From assembly GCF_014648095.1 (NCBI RefSeq), contig NZ_BMQL01000005.1:132956-196955 (forward strand): a DNA stretch of 64,000 nt, read 5' to 3'. This stretch comes from Deinococcus ruber (GTDB lineage Bacteria; Deinococcota; Deinococci; Deinococcales; Deinococcaceae). The notes under the pieces were generated by a model. The model had not been told where the DNA came from and did no database searches. It was given only the letters and a program-made list of their open reading frames with translations. The translations under genes were made by a program, and so were the position numbers. Below, piece by piece: positions 13,916 to 26,677 of this stretch; position 1 is the first letter of the stretch; the number at the start of each line of letters is the position of its first letter.

Positions 13916-14173
13916 TCACAGCAGATCGGGCTGGGTGTCGTGGTCTGGAGCCAGGCGGCTGAACAGCAGTTCGCCCAGATTGCGGCTCTCCAGCTCGTGC
14001 TGACTGATCGGCACTGCCCGTGTCGCCGACACCCGCAGCCCCCGCGCTTCCAACACTTCGTACATCGCCTCCCAGGCGTCCTCGATATCGTTCAGCGTTA
14101 CGCTTCCGGCATCGGCCCGTATCAGGAGGCCCGCGATGGCCCACGCGGCGGGCGCTGCGACATGTTCATCCAT
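13916..14173 (-). CDS. Hypothetical protein, 85 residues
   Basis: A short acidic protein with no motif I can name. It is probably mostly helical, with DIEDAWEAMYEVLEARGLRV in the middle followed by a Ser/Glu-rich end. Codon use is like the neighbours (GC-rich third positions), which supports a real gene. The ATG at 14173 lacks an obvious ribosome site. It is divergent from the DUF1152 gene, 59 bp apart. Confidence 0.5.
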   Translation of the reverse strand: MDEHVAAPAAWAIAGLLIRADAGSVTLNDIEDAWEAMYEVLEARGLRVSATRAVPISQHELESRNLGELLFSRLAPDHDTQPDLL

Positions 14174-14232
14174 ACGCCCAGCATGGCGCAGACATGTGAA
14201 GAACTGGTGGAGGGCATGACATACTCACACTC

Positions 14233-15189
14233 ATGCTCAGCGGCCTGACACCACCGTTTTTTGCTGCTCTCGAAGATTCCCACCGCATTCTGATCGCGGG
14301 CATGGGTGGCGGCTTCGACGTGTTCTGTGGGCTGCCGCTGTATTTCGCACTGCGGGCAGAAGGGCGGGACGTGGTGCTGGGGAACCTCTCGTTTACTTCG
14401 TTTTCGCCTTTGATGCCCCGACCAGTAGCACCGAGCCTCATCGAAGTCACGCCCGATCTGCTCGTGCAGCCGGGCGAGTATTTCCCCGAATACTATCTGT
14501 CGCGCTGGCTGGCGACCCAGAAAGAACCGTCCAGCGTCTACGCCTTTCAGAAGGTGGGTGTCCAGCCTCTCCTGCACGCTTACCGCGCCCTGATACACCA
14601 CCTGAAAATCGATACCATTATCCTGATCGACGGCGGCACCGACGCCCTGATGCGCGGTGATGAAATCGATCTGGGCACGCCGCACGAAGACGCGGTGAGT
14701 CTGGCAGCGGTCAACGAGCTGAAAGACGTCAAGCGCTTTGTGGTGAGCCTGGGCTTTGGCATCGACCGCTTTCATGGCGTGAGTCACTGGAATGTACTGG
14801 AGGCGACCGCCGAGCTTGCACGGGACGGGGCCTACCTGGGATCGTTCAGCCTGACGCCCGACATGCGCCCCGTGCAGCTTTACCGCGACGCCTGCGAGGC
14901 GGTCTTCGAGCAGATGCCGCGCCACGTCAGCATCGTCAACAGCAGCATCCTGGGTGCTATCTGGGGCGAATACGGCAACCACCACGCCACCGAACGAACA
15001 CGCGGCTCTGAGCTGTGGATCAATCCGCTGATGGCTCAGTACTGGTGTTACGAACTGGGTGCGGTGGCAGAGTGTCTTCAGTACCGGGAAGCACTGATGA
15101 ACACCTTCACCATGAGCGACGTTGACCGGGTCATCGGGGCACACCGAGAGGCCGTAACGATTCGGCCCCGTTTTGAATTGCCGATCTGA
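14233..15189 (+). CDS. DUF1152 family protein
   Basis: Predicted 318 residues. The N-terminal glycine-rich loop ILIAGMGGGFDVFCGLPLYF, followed by the acidic strand IILIDGGTDALMRGDE, is the recognisable DUF1152 signature and looks like a nucleotide-binding fold. The function of the family is unknown. It has no partner in an operon: the next gene converges with only 3 bp between stops. The start ATG at 14233 has a weak TACTCA hexamer 5 bases upstream. Some relatives are annotated as membrane or enzyme proteins without evidence, and I see no membrane segment. Confidence 0.78.
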   Translation: MLSGLTPPFFAALEDSHRILIAGMGGGFDVFCGLPLYFALRAEGRDVVLGNLSFTSFSPLMPRPVAPSLIEVTPDLLVQPGEYFPEYYLSRWLATQKEPSSVYAFQKVGVQPLLHAYRALIHHLKIDTIILIDGGTDALMRGDEIDLGTPHEDAVSLAAVNELKDVKRFVVSLGFGIDRFHGVSHWNVLEATAELARDGAYLGSFSLTPDMRPVQLYRDACEAVFEQMPRHVSIVNSSILGAIWGEYGNHHATERTRGSELWINPLMAQYWCYELGAVAECLQYREALMNTFTMSDVDRVIGAHREAVTIRPRFELPI

Positions 15190-15192
15190 AGC

Positions 15193-15672
15193 TCAGTCGC
15201 GCAGTTCGTCGCGCACGCGCATGAGCGCCTTCCCCAGCAGGTTTTCACCCCACTGGAAGCGGTACGCCAGCGCGTCCTGCTCTGAGAAGCCGATGCCCCA
15301 GATGCGGTCTGAAGGGGCCGCCTCGACCAGCAGGGCGGCCCCTGTTTGAAGCAGCACGTCTCGTAATTTGCGGTTGTGCTGAAACTTAAGCAGGACAGTA
15401 TCGAACGCAACCTGCTCGCGCACCAGCACCCAGCTCGCCTCGTCAAACCCGCGCACCCGCCTTCCCAGCTTCTTACAGTCGGCGGGGGAATACGCCTGCA
15501 TGATCTTCTGGGCCGATGCCGTATCGTCGAAATGCAGCGCTTTGCGGTACATGATGTACTGCTCGGCCCAGTGAAACAGCAGGCCATCTGCCACGAATTT
15601 GGACGGATAGAAGTTGGAGAAGGGGTGCGAGGCCCGGTAGAAAAAGAGGATGTCGGCGTCGAGGTCGGGCAT
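15193..15672 (-). CDS. NADAR family protein (YbiA-like)
   Basis: Predicted 159 residues, the length of a single NADAR domain. FSNFYPSKF at the N-terminus, HWAEQYIMYRKALHF, and the C-terminal RIWGIGFSEQD with WGENLLGKALMRVRDEL are family hallmarks. NADAR proteins are N-glycosidases; E. coli YbiA acts on riboflavin intermediates, and others remove ADP-ribose from guanine in nucleic acid. The start at 15672 fits the family N-terminus and has TACTCT 6 bases upstream (leaderless type). The in-frame extension to 15837 has no family match. Confidence 0.85.
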   Translation of the reverse strand: MPDLDADILFFYRASHPFSNFYPSKFVADGLLFHWAEQYIMYRKALHFDDTASAQKIMQAYSPADCKKLGRRVRGFDEASWVLVREQVAFDTVLLKFQHNRKLRDVLLQTGAALLVEAAPSDRIWGIGFSEQDALAYRFQWGENLLGKALMRVRDELRD

Positions 15673-15678
15673 GGAGGC

Positions 15679-15684
15679 AGAGTA
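15679..15684 (-). promoter_or_regulatory. Leaderless-type -10 element (NADAR gene)
   Basis: TACTCT on the minus strand, 6 bases before the ATG at 15672. Confidence 0.5.
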
Positions 15685-15843
15685 GAGAAGTGCATGCACA
15701 AGGGCATCTGCGTTGTGGCCTACGCCAGACAGCGCCGGAAGAACACAAGCAGGCGGACAGCTTTCGCCCCCGCCTGCTTCGTCATTTCCCCAAATTGCCT
15801 GCACGGGACAGCTCATCACTCGTCCCGCATCACTCATCCCAGC

Positions 15844-17244
15844 TCAGATGTCTTCGCTGCCGCTGTCCATCCTGACCACCTGCGGCTGAAACTGGCCCAG
15901 CACATCCACCAGTTCCGTCTGCGCGGCAATCACCTGCTCGACGCGCTTGTAGGCCTGCGGGGCCTCGTCGATGCCGCCCCCGATCAGCGTCACGCCGCGC
16001 TCATTCAGGTACGCCTGCACGTCCTTCTTGGCGATGGCGCGTTCGGCGGCCTTGCGCCCGAGCTGGCGGCCCGCGCCGTGCGACGCGCTTTCCAGGGCGG
16101 CAGCTTCGCCCTTGCCGCGCACCAGATACGCCGGGTCGGCCATGCTGCCGGGAATCAGGCCGAGCTGGCCTGCCGCCGCCGGAGTCGCGCCCTTGCGGTG
16201 AACGATCAGTTCGCGCCCGTCTACCTGCTGCTTCCACGCGAGGTTGTGGCTGTTGGAAACTTCCAGCGCTACCTCGGTATCCAGCGCCCGGGCGATGCGC
16301 TGATGAATCTGCTCGTGGTTCGCCAGCGCGTAGCGGCCCGCCAGATTCATGGCCGTCCAGTAGTTCTGGCCTTCCTCGCTGTCCAGGTTTAGCCACGCCA
16401 GCTTCTTGGCCGAGGCGTCGAGGGTGGGGTGCAGGCGCTCGGCCAGGTTGGTGAAATGCCCCGCCACCTGCGCTCCGAAGCCACGCGAGCCGCTGTGGGT
16501 CAGCAGGGCCAGATACGTGCCCGCCTCCAGGCCCGACATGGGCGCAGGCAGCGTGAAGGTGCCGAATTCCGCGAAGTGGTTGCCGCTCCCCGAGGTGCCG
16601 AGCTGCGTCACGGCCTTGTCGTACAGGTGGCGCAGCAGCGGCAGGGTGTCCCAGTCGGCATCGTCGAGAACTTCGTGGTCCAGGCGTTCGCGCTTATCCC
16701 AGCCGACGCCCGCTCCGAAACGGGTGTGCTTCTGAAGCAGCGCCACCGCGCCTCGCGAATCCAGCCGGTCGGGAGCCAGCGGATACACGCTCAGACGCAT
16801 GCTGCATCCGATATCCACCCCCACACCGTAGGGAATGACCGCGCCCTCGGTGGCGAGTACCCCGCCGATGGGCAGGCCGTAGCCCACGTGAGCATCGGGC
16901 ATCAGCGCCCCGGCCCGCGCAATGGGCAGGCGCATGGCGGTGTTCATCTGGGCCAGTGCGCCTGGCTCGATCAGGTTGCCGCCGTACACCTTATAAGACA
17001 GAGCGTGTTCGCGCAGAGCGTCGGCGGCGTGCAGTTCGTCGTTGGCCTGACGTGCCAGCAGCATGTCTGCCAGATCGCCGTAGACGCCGCCCACGTACTC
17101 GCCGGGCCGCTGCTGCACGCCGCGCAGCTCGTTCAGAATCTCGTCGCGCTCCAGCCCTGCCGTCTCGCGCAGCTCCGCCGCCTTCAGGGCCACCCCTATT
17201 TCGGCTCCCTTCAGGCCCAGATTTGAAATGTGCTTCCCGTTCAT
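15844..17244 (-). CDS. rtcB: RNA ligase RtcB
   Basis: Predicted 466 residues. RtcB joins 2',3'-cyclic phosphate (or 3'-phosphate) RNA ends to 5'-OH ends using GTP and manganese. The metal and guanylate motifs are present: PDAHVGYGLPIGGVLAT, GVGVDIGCSM with the metal Cys, GTSGSGNHF, and SHGAGRQLGR with the His that is guanylated in the family. AGAGGAGA lies 9 bases before the ATG. No archease gene and no rtcA or rtcR regulator is adjacent, so it seems to be expressed alone. Relatives act in tRNA repair or splicing. Confidence 0.93.
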   Translation of the reverse strand: MNGKHISNLGLKGAEIGVALKAAELRETAGLERDEILNELRGVQQRPGEYVGGVYGDLADMLLARQANDELHAADALREHALSYKVYGGNLIEPGALAQMNTAMRLPIARAGALMPDAHVGYGLPIGGVLATEGAVIPYGVGVDIGCSMRLSVYPLAPDRLDSRGAVALLQKHTRFGAGVGWDKRERLDHEVLDDADWDTLPLLRHLYDKAVTQLGTSGSGNHFAEFGTFTLPAPMSGLEAGTYLALLTHSGSRGFGAQVAGHFTNLAERLHPTLDASAKKLAWLNLDSEEGQNYWTAMNLAGRYALANHEQIHQRIARALDTEVALEVSNSHNLAWKQQVDGRELIVHRKGATPAAAGQLGLIPGSMADPAYLVRGKGEAAALESASHGAGRQLGRKAAERAIAKKDVQAYLNERGVTLIGGGIDEAPQAYKRVEQVIAAQTELVDVLGQFQPQVVRMDSGSEDI

Positions 17245-17419
17245 GATGAATGCTCTCCTCTGCCCGTGCCCGGTCTGCGTCCAGCCAGCCCCAGCACTAC
17301 ACCTTCAGTCTGACAGGCACGCCGCGCCGCGCCATCGGGCATTCGAGCAGAGGGGGTAGGCCAGGTGGCGCACTGAAACGGAGGGGGTGGCTTTCCAGCC
17401 GCCGCCTTCCAGCCGCAGC

Positions 17420-17947
17420 TCAGGGAGCACGCCGACACACCTGATCGGCCCGCCTGAGCAGGGTGGGAAGGCGGTGTGGCCCGGCCATCTGCGCGATGCA
17501 GCGGGCGGCCTCCCCAACATCCAGCCCCGCCGCCGTGATGTACAGCGGGCGCTGACTGTCTCCCCGGCACAGCGGCAGCGCGTGGGGCGACCCCTGAAAG
17601 GCGGTCTTGGCGACACCGATCACCGGCACCGACGCTCCGAGTGCGCCGTACAGATATGCTCCCAATCCGGCCCGACCCGCCGCATCCAGCGTGACGTACC
17701 CGTCGATCATCACGGCTGTCAGCGCCCCCGCCACCTGCGTCGCCGCTTCCAGCACCGCCAGCAGGCACGGCAGTTCACGCCGGTAGAAGGCTCCCGGCTG
17801 ATAGGGCGGCACGTCGTCGAGGCGCTGCACCAGTTCGTGCGCGGGCGCAGTGTCGGGCCAGTCCCGGAACAGCACGGCGGCGGCGCGGGCGCTGTCTCCT
17901 GGGCCACCGGTCTCCGGGCGGTAATCGACATCGGTGCAGACGAGCAT
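17420..17947 (-). CDS. nfi: Endonuclease V family protein
   Basis: Predicted 175 residues, shorter than the usual 220. The three metal-binding acidic positions of the family fit: Asp6 or Asp8 in CTDVDY, Glu58 in AFYRRELP, and Asp82 in VMIDGYV; GVAKTAF follows. Endonuclease V cuts DNA (or RNA) next to deoxyinosine or inosine and helps repair deaminated bases. The shortening is mainly at the N-terminus and in the mid part, so activity is not assured. The ATG is preceded by TATGCT 5 bases upstream. The preceding ABC exporter gene is on the same strand, 26 bp away. Confidence 0.8.
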   Translation of the reverse strand: MLVCTDVDYRPETGGPGDSARAAAVLFRDWPDTAPAHELVQRLDDVPPYQPGAFYRRELPCLLAVLEAATQVAGALTAVMIDGYVTLDAAGRAGLGAYLYGALGASVPVIGVAKTAFQGSPHALPLCRGDSQRPLYITAAGLDVGEAARCIAQMAGPHRLPTLLRRADQVCRRAP

Positions 17948-17973
17948 GGCGCAGCATACCCCTGCCCGCCGAC

Positions 17974-19737
17974 TCAGGTCAGCTCGAAGCGGGCCGCTTC
18001 TTCCAGCGCCGCGTACCGCCCGCCGCGCCGCCGCAGCACCTGGGGCGCACCTTCCTCGACCACCACGCCGCCTTCCAGCACCACCACCCGGTCGGCGCTG
18101 CGGGCCAGCGACAGGCGGTGCGTCACGATCAAGGCGGTGCGGCCCCGCATCAGCCGTTCGAGCGCCTCCACGATGCTCGCTTCCGATTCGGCGTCGACCG
18201 CGCTCGTCGGTTCGTCGAGCAGCAGCACGGCGGGCCGCGCCAGCAGCACTCTGGCAATGGCGAGGCGCTGGCGTTGCCCGCCCGACAGCTTCACGCCGCG
18301 CTCGCCCACCAGCGTTTCCAGCCCCTGCGGCAGACTCTGCACGAACTCCAGCGCACTCGCCACCCGCAGCGCCGCTTCCACCTCCTGCGCCGACGCGTCC
18401 GGGCGGGCGTAGCGCACGTTTTCCAGCACCGTGTCGTGAAACAGGAAGGTGTCCTGCTGCATCAGGGTGGCGGCGCGGCGCAGGCTGGGCAGCGTCAGCG
18501 TCCGTACATCGTGCCCGTCGAACAGCACACGCCCCGACTGCGGATCGAAGGTGCGGGTCAGCAGGCCGATCAGCGTACTTTTGCCCGCGCCGCTGCTGCC
18601 CAGAATGGCGACCCGTTCGCCCGGTGCGACGTGCAGATTCAGCCCCTTCAGCACCGGCTGGGCCGGATCATAGCCGAAATACACGTCTTCGAACACGATT
18701 TCGCCGCGTGCGGGCAATGGCAGCGGCACGGCGTCTGGAGCCTGCACGATGTCCTGCGGCGCGTCAAGCACCTGAAAGATGCGCCGCCCGCTGGCCTCGG
18801 CCCGCTGAAGCAGATCGTTGATGTTCACGAGGTCGTCGATGGGGCCGTAAAAATACCGCCCGTAGCCCCGGTACGCCAGCAGTCCGCCGAGCGTGAACTG
18901 CCCGCGTGCGATCAGGAACACGCCGCCGCCGAGCATCAGGATGTTGCCGAAGTTGGAGACGAAGCGCACCAGCGGAAACGTCCGGTTGCGAATCGCCACG
19001 GCCTTGACACCCTCGGCGTAGAGCTGCTGCCCGATGTCAGCGACTTTTCCCGCCTCGGCTTCCTCGCGGGCGAAGCCCTGCACCACCCGAATTCCACCGA
19101 TCCGGTCGGTAATCAGGGCCGACAGGTCGCCCAGACGGTTCCTGGCAGCGCGGTAGGCGGGGCGCACCGAGGCGTTGTAGCGCGTCAGCATCAGGCCCAC
19201 GATCAGCATCGGCAGCGTCACGACCACGCCCAGCAGCGGTTGCAGCGCAATAAAGATGGCGACCACCCCGACAAGGCGCAGCGCATTGCCCAGCACGGCG
19301 TCGGTGCCGCGCAGCAGCACGTCCTGAATGCCGTCCACATCGGCAGTGACGCGAGAGAGCAGGTCGCCAGTGCGCTGCGACTCGAAATATCCCGCCGACT
19401 GCGAGGCCAGCTTGTTGTACAGCCGCAACCTCAGATCGAGCGTCAGCTGCTGTCCGGCCCGCTCCAGCAGCAGACCTCGCCACGCACTCAGAAGTTGCTG
19501 CACCGCGAACACGCCCACCAACAGGGCCAGTTGCCCCGCGATAAAGGCCCAGTGCGGCGTGAAGGTGTTTCCGTTGCGGGTCAGGCCGTGGTCGATTACC
19601 GTGCCCCACACCAGCGGCGGATACAGTTCGGCGGCCACACTGAGCGTCAGGAACAGCATGCCCCACGCCACCTGAGCGCGGTAGGGCAGCAGCAGTCCGT
19701 ACAGGCGGCGGGTCACGGACGGCGCGGCAGCAGGCAT
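17974..19737 (-). CDS. ABC exporter, fused membrane and ATPase domains
   Basis: Predicted 587 residues, a half-transporter. The first 310 residues contain about six membrane helices, and the ATPase domain follows with Walker A GSSGAGKST, the ABC signature LSGGQRQRLAIARVLL, Walker B VLLLDEPTSAVD and the switch His in VTHRL. Such proteins form dimers that export lipids, peptides or drugs from the cytoplasm; the substrate cannot be told. A TAGCCT hexamer 6 bases before the ATG suggests a leaderless promoter. The short gap to the downstream endonuclease V gene could allow co-transcription. Confidence 0.9.
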   Translation of the reverse strand: MPAAAPSVTRRLYGLLLPYRAQVAWGMLFLTLSVAAELYPPLVWGTVIDHGLTRNGNTFTPHWAFIAGQLALLVGVFAVQQLLSAWRGLLLERAGQQLTLDLRLRLYNKLASQSAGYFESQRTGDLLSRVTADVDGIQDVLLRGTDAVLGNALRLVGVVAIFIALQPLLGVVVTLPMLIVGLMLTRYNASVRPAYRAARNRLGDLSALITDRIGGIRVVQGFAREEAEAGKVADIGQQLYAEGVKAVAIRNRTFPLVRFVSNFGNILMLGGGVFLIARGQFTLGGLLAYRGYGRYFYGPIDDLVNINDLLQRAEASGRRIFQVLDAPQDIVQAPDAVPLPLPARGEIVFEDVYFGYDPAQPVLKGLNLHVAPGERVAILGSSGAGKSTLIGLLTRTFDPQSGRVLFDGHDVRTLTLPSLRRAATLMQQDTFLFHDTVLENVRYARPDASAQEVEAALRVASALEFVQSLPQGLETLVGERGVKLSGGQRQRLAIARVLLARPAVLLLDEPTSAVDAESEASIVEALERLMRGRTALIVTHRLSLARSADRVVVLEGGVVVEEGAPQVLRRRGGRYAALEEAARFELT

Positions 19738-19743
19738 GCGCGG

Positions 19744-19749
19744 AGGCTA
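19744..19749 (-). promoter_or_regulatory. Leaderless-type -10 element (ABC exporter)
   Basis: TAGCCT on the minus strand, 6 bases before the ATG at 19737. Confidence 0.45.
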
Positions 19750-19812
19750 GCGCGGCTGGCTGCCTCAGAAGGAAGGTGATGTTACGGCGATCTTCACGCC
19801 TGCGCGGAGCGG

Positions 19813-20475
19813 TCAGCCGAACACCGTGGCCCGCTCGTCCAGCGTGCTGAACGCCTCACGCACCCGGCCCAGCTGCGCGGCCCGCTCGTCGGCGCTGATC
19901 CGCACGGGGCTGTGGCCTACCACCGGGGCCAGCACGGTATAGCCCACGAAGCGCAGCATGCCGTTCTGGATGTGAAACAGCACCGTATTCAGGTCGCCGT
20001 TGTTGGCCTGCGGGCCGTACGCACCTTCCGGGCCGCCCGTCGTGAACAGCAGCAGCGCCCGCCGCCCCAGAAATCTGCCCCGGTCGTAGGTGCCTACCCC
20101 CGCACCGTACACCGCGCCCATCGCAAACACCCGGTCAACCCAGCCTTTCAGCAGGGCAGGCAGGCTGAACCACCACAGCGGAAACGAGAAGACCAGCAGA
20201 TCGGCGGCCAGCAGCTTTTCCAGTTCGGCGGCCACGTCGGGGGCAACGGTGCCGCCCTGAACAGCGCGGAACTGTTCGGCCTGCGGCTTGAAGGGGTCGG
20301 CTGGGGCGTGGGTCATATCGTGCCGGTCAAGCGCTGCCTGCCAGCCCATGCGGTACAGATCGCTGATCTGCACGTCGTAGCCACGGGCTTCCAGCGTGCG
20401 GGCGGCTTCCTGCATCTGGGCGGTGCAGAAAGACGCGGCTTCGGGGTGGGCGTGGACGATCAGGGCGCGTGGCAT
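19813..20475 (-). CDS. NAD(P)H:quinone reductase-like flavoprotein
   Basis: Predicted 220 residues with a flavodoxin-like fold: N-terminal ALIVHAHPEAASFC, then LLVFSFPLWWFSLPALLKGWVDRV, the FMN/FAD-binding and dimer region of the NQO1/MdaB/KefF group, and LFTTGGPEGAYG. Such enzymes reduce quinones by two electrons and protect against redox cycling. The start at 20475 is supported by TACACT 6 bases upstream; a longer ORF to 20514 adds 13 residues without family match. It is divergent from dnaE, with 86 bp between the starts. Confidence 0.82.
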   Translation of the reverse strand: MPRALIVHAHPEAASFCTAQMQEAARTLEARGYDVQISDLYRMGWQAALDRHDMTHAPADPFKPQAEQFRAVQGGTVAPDVAAELEKLLAADLLVFSFPLWWFSLPALLKGWVDRVFAMGAVYGAGVGTYDRGRFLGRRALLLFTTGGPEGAYGPQANNGDLNTVLFHIQNGMLRFVGYTVLAPVVGHSPVRISADERAAQLGRVREAFSTLDERATVFG

Positions 20476-20481
20476 GGGGAA

Positions 20482-20487
20482 AGTGTA
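20482..20487 (-). promoter_or_regulatory. Leaderless-type -10 element (quinone reductase)
   Basis: TACACT on the minus strand, 6 bases before the ATG at 20475. Confidence 0.5.
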
Positions 20488-20549
20488 GAGAGTGGAGCAG
20501 CGTGCAGGCGTCAAGACAGGCGGGCACAGTGCGTCTTCTGCTCCAGCCG

Positions 20550-20555
20550 TAGACT
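20550..20555 (+). promoter_or_regulatory. Leaderless-type -10 element of dnaE
   Basis: TAGACT ends 6 bases before the dnaE ATG. No ribosome binding site is visible there. Confidence 0.5.
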
Positions 20556-20561
20556 GGCCGC

Positions 20562-24584
<4,023 letters not shown>

Positions 24585-24618
24585 GCAGGGCAGCTTCGCC
24601 AGTCCGTATGATTCAGCC

Positions 24619-24654
24619 ATGCCGCCGCAGTTCAGCAGGGCTCTGACATGGTGA
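24619..24654 (+). CDS. Leaderless 11-codon upstream mini-ORF (putative)
   Basis: ATG at 24619 lies 6-7 bases after a TATGAT hexamer, and reads MPPQFSRALTW before TGA at 24652-24654. The ATG of the next gene (24648) overlaps the end of this mini-ORF. Translation of the peptide could deliver ribosomes to the overlapping start, because no good ribosome site precedes 24648. It may not make a stable peptide. Confidence 0.4.
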   Translation: MPPQFSRALTW

Positions 24655-25229
24655 AGCGTCCGCCGCCCATTACGCCCGAAGGCTTCCTGGCGACCCAGGA
24701 TCTGAAGGAGCGTGGCTGGACAGCCCGCCTGATTCGTGACTTTCTGGGACAACACGACGCCGAGCGCCCCAACGGGCTGAAGATGGGCCGCCGGAAACTG
24801 CCGCCCGTGAAGCTGTACGCCGAAGACCGCGTAAACGAGGCCGAGCGGGACGAGCCGTTTCTGGTGGCGCAGGGGCGGGCGATGGAAGCGCGTGAGCGGG
24901 CGGAAAAGGCGGGCCGCACCCGCCGGGCCAACCGTGAGCGCCTGCTGACAGAGCTGATCGGAGAGTGGACACCCCCGGTCAGGGCAGCAGTTCTGCGAAC
25001 AGGCGCGGTCAACAAGGCGCGGGAACCCTACGCCAGAGCGCTGGCACAGGAGCTGAAACGGGTGGCGACGGCGGCAGGCAAGCTGACGACCCCGGAGGAA
25101 CGCTTCGTGAAACGGGCGCTGGCCTTCCGGCTCGATGCGGCGCTGGCAACGGTCTATACGTGGTTTCCGGTGCCCAAGGCCGAGGAAGCGCCTGCCCGCG
25201 CTCAGAGGCCGGACGACGACTGGGACTGA
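24648..25229 (+). CDS. Conserved hypothetical protein, 193 residues
   Basis: Basic, helical protein. The N-terminal 60 residues (FLATQDLKERGWTARLIRDF then LGQHDAERPNGL, then PPVKLYAEDRVNEAE) resemble a small module found in various bacterial proteins, where a helix-turn-helix-like KERGWT..LI..FLG is followed by a KLY..xRV strand. It may bind nucleic acid, but the function is unknown. A middle helical part (RAMEARERAEKAGRTRRANR) is very charged, and the C-terminus is acidic (PDDDWD). It starts within the end of the leaderless mini-ORF and is 63 bp downstream of dnaE. Confidence 0.72.
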   Translation: MVKRPPPITPEGFLATQDLKERGWTARLIRDFLGQHDAERPNGLKMGRRKLPPVKLYAEDRVNEAERDEPFLVAQGRAMEARERAEKAGRTRRANRERLLTELIGEWTPPVRAAVLRTGAVNKAREPYARALAQELKRVATAAGKLTTPEERFVKRALAFRLDAALATVYTWFPVPKAEEAPARAQRPDDDWD

Positions 25230-25246
25230 ACTTCAGGGCTTCCCGC

Positions 25247-25720
25247 TCACCCCGCAACTGCCCGCGCTCGCTGCTCTTCCAGCCCCGCCTTGCCCGCCCA
25301 CAGGCCCAGCAGCAGCCAGCCGACCAGCCCACTCAGCAGCGTCAGGGTCAGCAGGGCCAGCAGGCTCAGCGGCTCCTTCAGGGTGGTGCAGGCCATCAGC
25401 AGGGGGGCAGCGGGCGCACTCGCCGCCTGAATCGCCGCGCTCATCGCCAGATCACGGCCTTCCGGCGTGCCCGGAATCGCCGCCTTCATCTTCTGCTGGG
25501 CCAGTGCCAGCGCCAGCACCGCGCACAGCAGCCCCGCCACACACAGGCCCACCAGCGCAGGCAGCGATGACCAGGCGGGCGTGAACAGGCCCAGCGGCAC
25601 GCCGATCAGCAGGCCCGGCAGTCCCAGCAGCGCCAGATTCAGCGCGTAAAGGCGGCGCAGCGCGGCCAGCAGGTGTGGGCGGGTGGGCGTGTCACCCAGA
25701 TTGGTCAGAGAACGCAGCAT
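25247..25720 (-). CDS. Small integral membrane protein, unknown
   Basis: Predicted 157 residues with about four hydrophobic helices (for example LYALNLALLGLPGLLIGVPL and LVGLCVAGLLCAVLALALA). No family motif is recognised. The start codon directly follows the ygfZ stop (TGA then ATG on the minus strand), so it is translationally coupled to ygfZ. It converges with the 193-residue gene, 17 bp apart. Confidence 0.7.
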   Translation of the reverse strand: MLRSLTNLGDTPTRPHLLAALRRLYALNLALLGLPGLLIGVPLGLFTPAWSSLPALVGLCVAGLLCAVLALALAQQKMKAAIPGTPEGRDLAMSAAIQAASAPAAPLLMACTTLKEPLSLLALLTLTLLSGLVGWLLLGLWAGKAGLEEQRARAVAG

Positions 25721-26614
25721 TCAGCCGGAAATCGCGGGGCTGTCTTCCTGCGGCGCAGCGGCAGCGCGGGCCTGAGCCGTGCCCACTGTCAGCAGCGCAC
25801 CGTGCGGCACATCCTTACGGAGTTTCGCCAGCGCCTGCGCCCCCGCGCTCGCCCCGGTCACGCCCACCGCCCTGCCGTCCAGCAGAATCTCGGTGTGCGC
25901 GGGCAGGGCGTCTGCCACCGCTTCCAGACGGGTCAGCGCGTAGCGGGTTTTTCCCCGCGCTTCCAGCCGCGCCATGATCTCCTGACCCACGTAGCAGCCC
26001 TTGCGGTAGCTGATCGCCCCGCCGATTTCGCCGTCCAGCCCCACTTCCTGAAGCAGCGACCCGGCCCAGCCGTCGCGCCCCACATCGCTGATGCCCGCCT
26101 GAATACGCGCCGCTTCCAGCTCGGCAAACGGCACTTCCTGGCCCAGCAGCCCCAGCACCTCGGCCCCGTGCTGTTGCAGATAATGCACGTCCAGCCCCGG
26201 CGTGCCCGTGCGGTTGACCCGCGCCGTCAGCACCACGCCGCCGCCGAGCTGAAACTGCTGCACGTCTGCGCCTTCCCCGTTCCAGCCGGACAGGTCTTCG
26301 CTCCAGACATGCAGCGTCGCCAGCACCTCCGACACGTCCTGCACCTCGACCTGATCGAAGATGATGTACTTTTTCAGCCGCGCCGCCAGCGCCACCGCCG
26401 CGCCCGCGTCGAGGTGCAGATACACGTCGTCGGGGCGGCGATACACGCGGGCGAACTGCTCGATCTGCCCCTTCACGTTCAGAAAGCAGGCGGGCACCAT
26501 CCCGGGCGTCGGGGCGGCCTTGAGATTGGCGGTCATCTGGCCCTGCACGAAGTCCAGGCGATCCGGCCCGGTCAGGCGCAGGGCGCTGCTTGGAAGGCGG
26601 GTAAAACGTGACAT
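25721..26614 (-). CDS. ygfZ: YgfZ/GcvT-like folate-binding protein
   Basis: Predicted 297 residues. The C-terminal half holds [18 protein letters not shown], the YgfZ/IBA57 signature K-G-C-Y-x-G-Q-E. YgfZ helps build or repair iron-sulfur clusters with a tetrahydrofolate cofactor, and acts in the cytoplasm. The N-terminal part [18 protein letters not shown] matches the family. The gene has a TAAGCT hexamer 6 bases before the ATG, and is followed without gap by a small membrane protein. Confidence 0.9.
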   Translation of the reverse strand: MSRFTRLPSSALRLTGPDRLDFVQGQMTANLKAAPTPGMVPACFLNVKGQIEQFARVYRRPDDVYLHLDAGAAVALAARLKKYIIFDQVEVQDVSEVLATLHVWSEDLSGWNGEGADVQQFQLGGGVVLTARVNRTGTPGLDVHYLQQHGAEVLGLLGQEVPFAELEAARIQAGISDVGRDGWAGSLLQEVGLDGEIGGAISYRKGCYVGQEIMARLEARGKTRYALTRLEAVADALPAHTEILLDGRAVGVTGASAGAQALAKLRKDVPHGALLTVGTAQARAAAAPQEDSPAISG

Positions 26615-26620
26615 GGCTGG

Positions 26621-26626
26621 AGCTTA
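26621..26626 (-). promoter_or_regulatory. Leaderless-type -10 element (ygfZ)
   Basis: TAAGCT on the minus strand, 6 bases before the ATG at 26614. The divergent gene at 26678 has its own TACCCT at 26667-26672, so this is a back-to-back promoter region. Confidence 0.5.
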
Positions 26627-26677
26627 ACCCAGGACTGCACCGAGCAACGTGACGCAGCCGGGCGTGTACCCTGGCGT

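Noticed and set aside
18118..19779. 553-codon plus-strand open frame opposite the ABC exporter
   Set aside because: The minus-strand protein has all ABC motifs; the plus frame is composition-driven shadow text.
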